A stretch of 64,000 nucleotides of DNA. It comes from Exiguobacterium indicum HHS 31 (lineage in GTDB: Bacteria > Bacillota > Bacilli > Exiguobacteriales > Exiguobacteriaceae). A program made the translations under genes and the position numbers. The notes below the pieces were generated by a model that searched no databases, was not told where the DNA came from, and worked only from the letters and a program-made list of their open reading frames with translations. Positions 63,261 through 64,000 of this stretch are shown here, piece after piece; positions within the stretch are counted from its first letter, which is position 1, and each line of letters opens with the position of its first letter. The stretch covers positions 124,001 through 188,000 of the forward strand of contig NZ_MPSZ01000001.1 of NCBI RefSeq assembly GCF_001939065.1. The letters are read 5' to 3'.

Positions 63261-63878
63261 ATGTGTCATATACTCGTCGTTGATGAGACTAGTTTTGCGA
63301 TACGACAAGCTGTTGTCCACTACTATGAAACAAAGGAACCGTTTTATTTGCCGGCAGAACTGGTAGAGGGAGAAGAGGTGTTTCTTGCGACGACTGACGG
63401 TATCATGGCGTATGCTGAAGCCTTGTTCACCGAGTATACGACACGTCCAGAAGATCCATTTTGGTTGACGAATGCTGACGACTCAGAAGGGTCATATGTG
63501 TGCCTTGATCTCATCAGTGTGGATTTACGTCATCCCTTACTTGGACGACCACTCGATCAACTTGGTCTTAAAACTGGACCGGTCGAAGGAGTGTTTCGCA
63601 CGCGTCTGCTCGATTCATGGCAGTATGGGTATTTCGAAACGGATGTACTGACACTCGAACAATCTAAACAACGTCGAATCGAGCGCTTCAAGGAGCGAAA
63701 TCATCTGGAACAAGTCGCGCGTCAATGTATGCATTGTGAGGAGTCTAGGCAGTCGTTACTGGAATGGCATTTGACACCAGAAGGATATCAGACCGTTTGC
63801 CCGACCTGTCACCGATGGTTACATCAACAGATGCTTCATGCGGTGGATACGGCAGCAGCAACGGAAGAGAGTGAGTAA
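63261..63878 (+). CDS. Uncharacterised protein with C-terminal HNH-like zinc motif
   Basis: A 205-aa protein from ATG 63261, set by AAAGGGGTG just upstream. The first 120 residues show no family that I recognise (MCHILVVDETSFAIRQAVVHY, then a region rich in acidic residues). The C terminus has CMHCEE, then LLEWHLTPEGYQ, then CPTCHRWLHQQ, that is CxxC...H...CxxCHxxxH, the spacing of HNH nuclease or related zinc-ribbon domains. There is no signal peptide. It follows nfo by 20 bp, so a link to DNA metabolism is possible but unproven. Confidence 0.7.
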   Translation: MCHILVVDETSFAIRQAVVHYYETKEPFYLPAELVEGEEVFLATTDGIMAYAEALFTEYTTRPEDPFWLTNADDSEGSYVCLDLISVDLRHPLLGRPLDQLGLKTGPVEGVFRTRLLDSWQYGYFETDVLTLEQSKQRRIERFKERNHLEQVARQCMHCEESRQSLLEWHLTPEGYQTVCPTCHRWLHQQMLHAVDTAAATEESE

Positions 63879-63943
63879 AATCTTTTCCTATTCAAGCAGA
63901 GCTCCCACGATCGACATTTAATCATTAAACCTTAAAAAGAATC

Positions 63944-63993
63944 AAAAAAACAGTTCTCTTTTCTGCGCTGGCAGCAAAGAGAACTGTTTTTGT
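63944..63993. terminator. Bidirectional terminator at the window end
   Basis: A long stem (A-run plus ACAGTTCTCTTTT with its complement, extended by CTGC/GCAG, loop GCTG) with T-rich ends on both strands. It should end the nfo unit and any leftward gene beyond the window. Confidence 0.9.
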
Positions 63994-64000
63994 TTGGATT

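Overview
The window reads as a chromosomal segment from a low-to-mid-GC Gram-positive bacterium of the Bacillales. Gene order follows the Bacillus backbone closely: dnaK-dnaJ-prmA-rsmE-mtaB on the left, and rpsU-yqeY-nfeD-floA-phoH-pgpH-ybeY-dgkA-cdd-era-recO-glyQS-ccpN-ppsR-dnaG-sigA-cccA-trmK-nif3-ispH-cshB-nfo on the right. GG-rich ribosome binding sites, U-tailed hairpin terminators, a glycyl T-box and CcpA-type cre sites fit this. The protein style suggests Exiguobacterium, but that is inference. I see no insertion sequence, prophage, tRNA, rRNA or CRISPR array.

Layout. 1-5.3 kb: chaperones and ribosome/tRNA modification. 5.4-8.7 kb: RluF-type pseudouridine synthase, two tandem RarD-like transporters, deoC. 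8.8-11.4 kb: a nucleoside-binding-type (BMP) lipoprotein overlapped by a chemoreceptor gene, with a sigma-D-like promoter. 11.5-18.3 kb: single genes, namely a secreted M23 peptidase, a short-chain dehydrogenase, a DUF1232 protein, DedA, a HAD phosphatase, a PfoR-type membrane protein, a YfmJ-type reductase and a 54-aa acidic protein.

18.6-33.0 kb: a surface-polysaccharide locus in two transcription units. The first has three glycosyltransferases and a methyltransferase with a long coiled coil. The second has UDP-ManNAc dehydrogenase, an ABC exporter, UDP-GlcNAc 2-epimerase, an unknown beta-rich protein, an MBOAT O-acetyltransferase, an AlgJ/DHHW-type partner and an LCP ligase. Together they could build, modify, export and attach an acidic, phosphate-free ManNAcA-containing wall polymer. 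Five hexamers at exact 11-bp spacing lie upstream of the first gene and resemble a PhoP array.

33.2-37.5 kb: a secreted pullulanase whose promoter overlaps a perfect cre site, and a dicarboxylate/glutamate symporter. 37.8-57 kb: the conserved housekeeping block, including rpsU (57 aa) and the T-box leader of glyQS. 57-64 kb: ispH, an unusual operon of a sensor kinase plus a membrane-anchored sugar-binding protein with no response regulator or transporter beside it, then cshB, nfo and an uncharacterised protein with an HNH-like zinc tail.

The most interesting leads are the polysaccharide locus (coiled-coil methyltransferase, standalone beta protein, phased repeats) and two independent cases in which a solute-binding protein is paired with a signalling receptor instead of a transporter.
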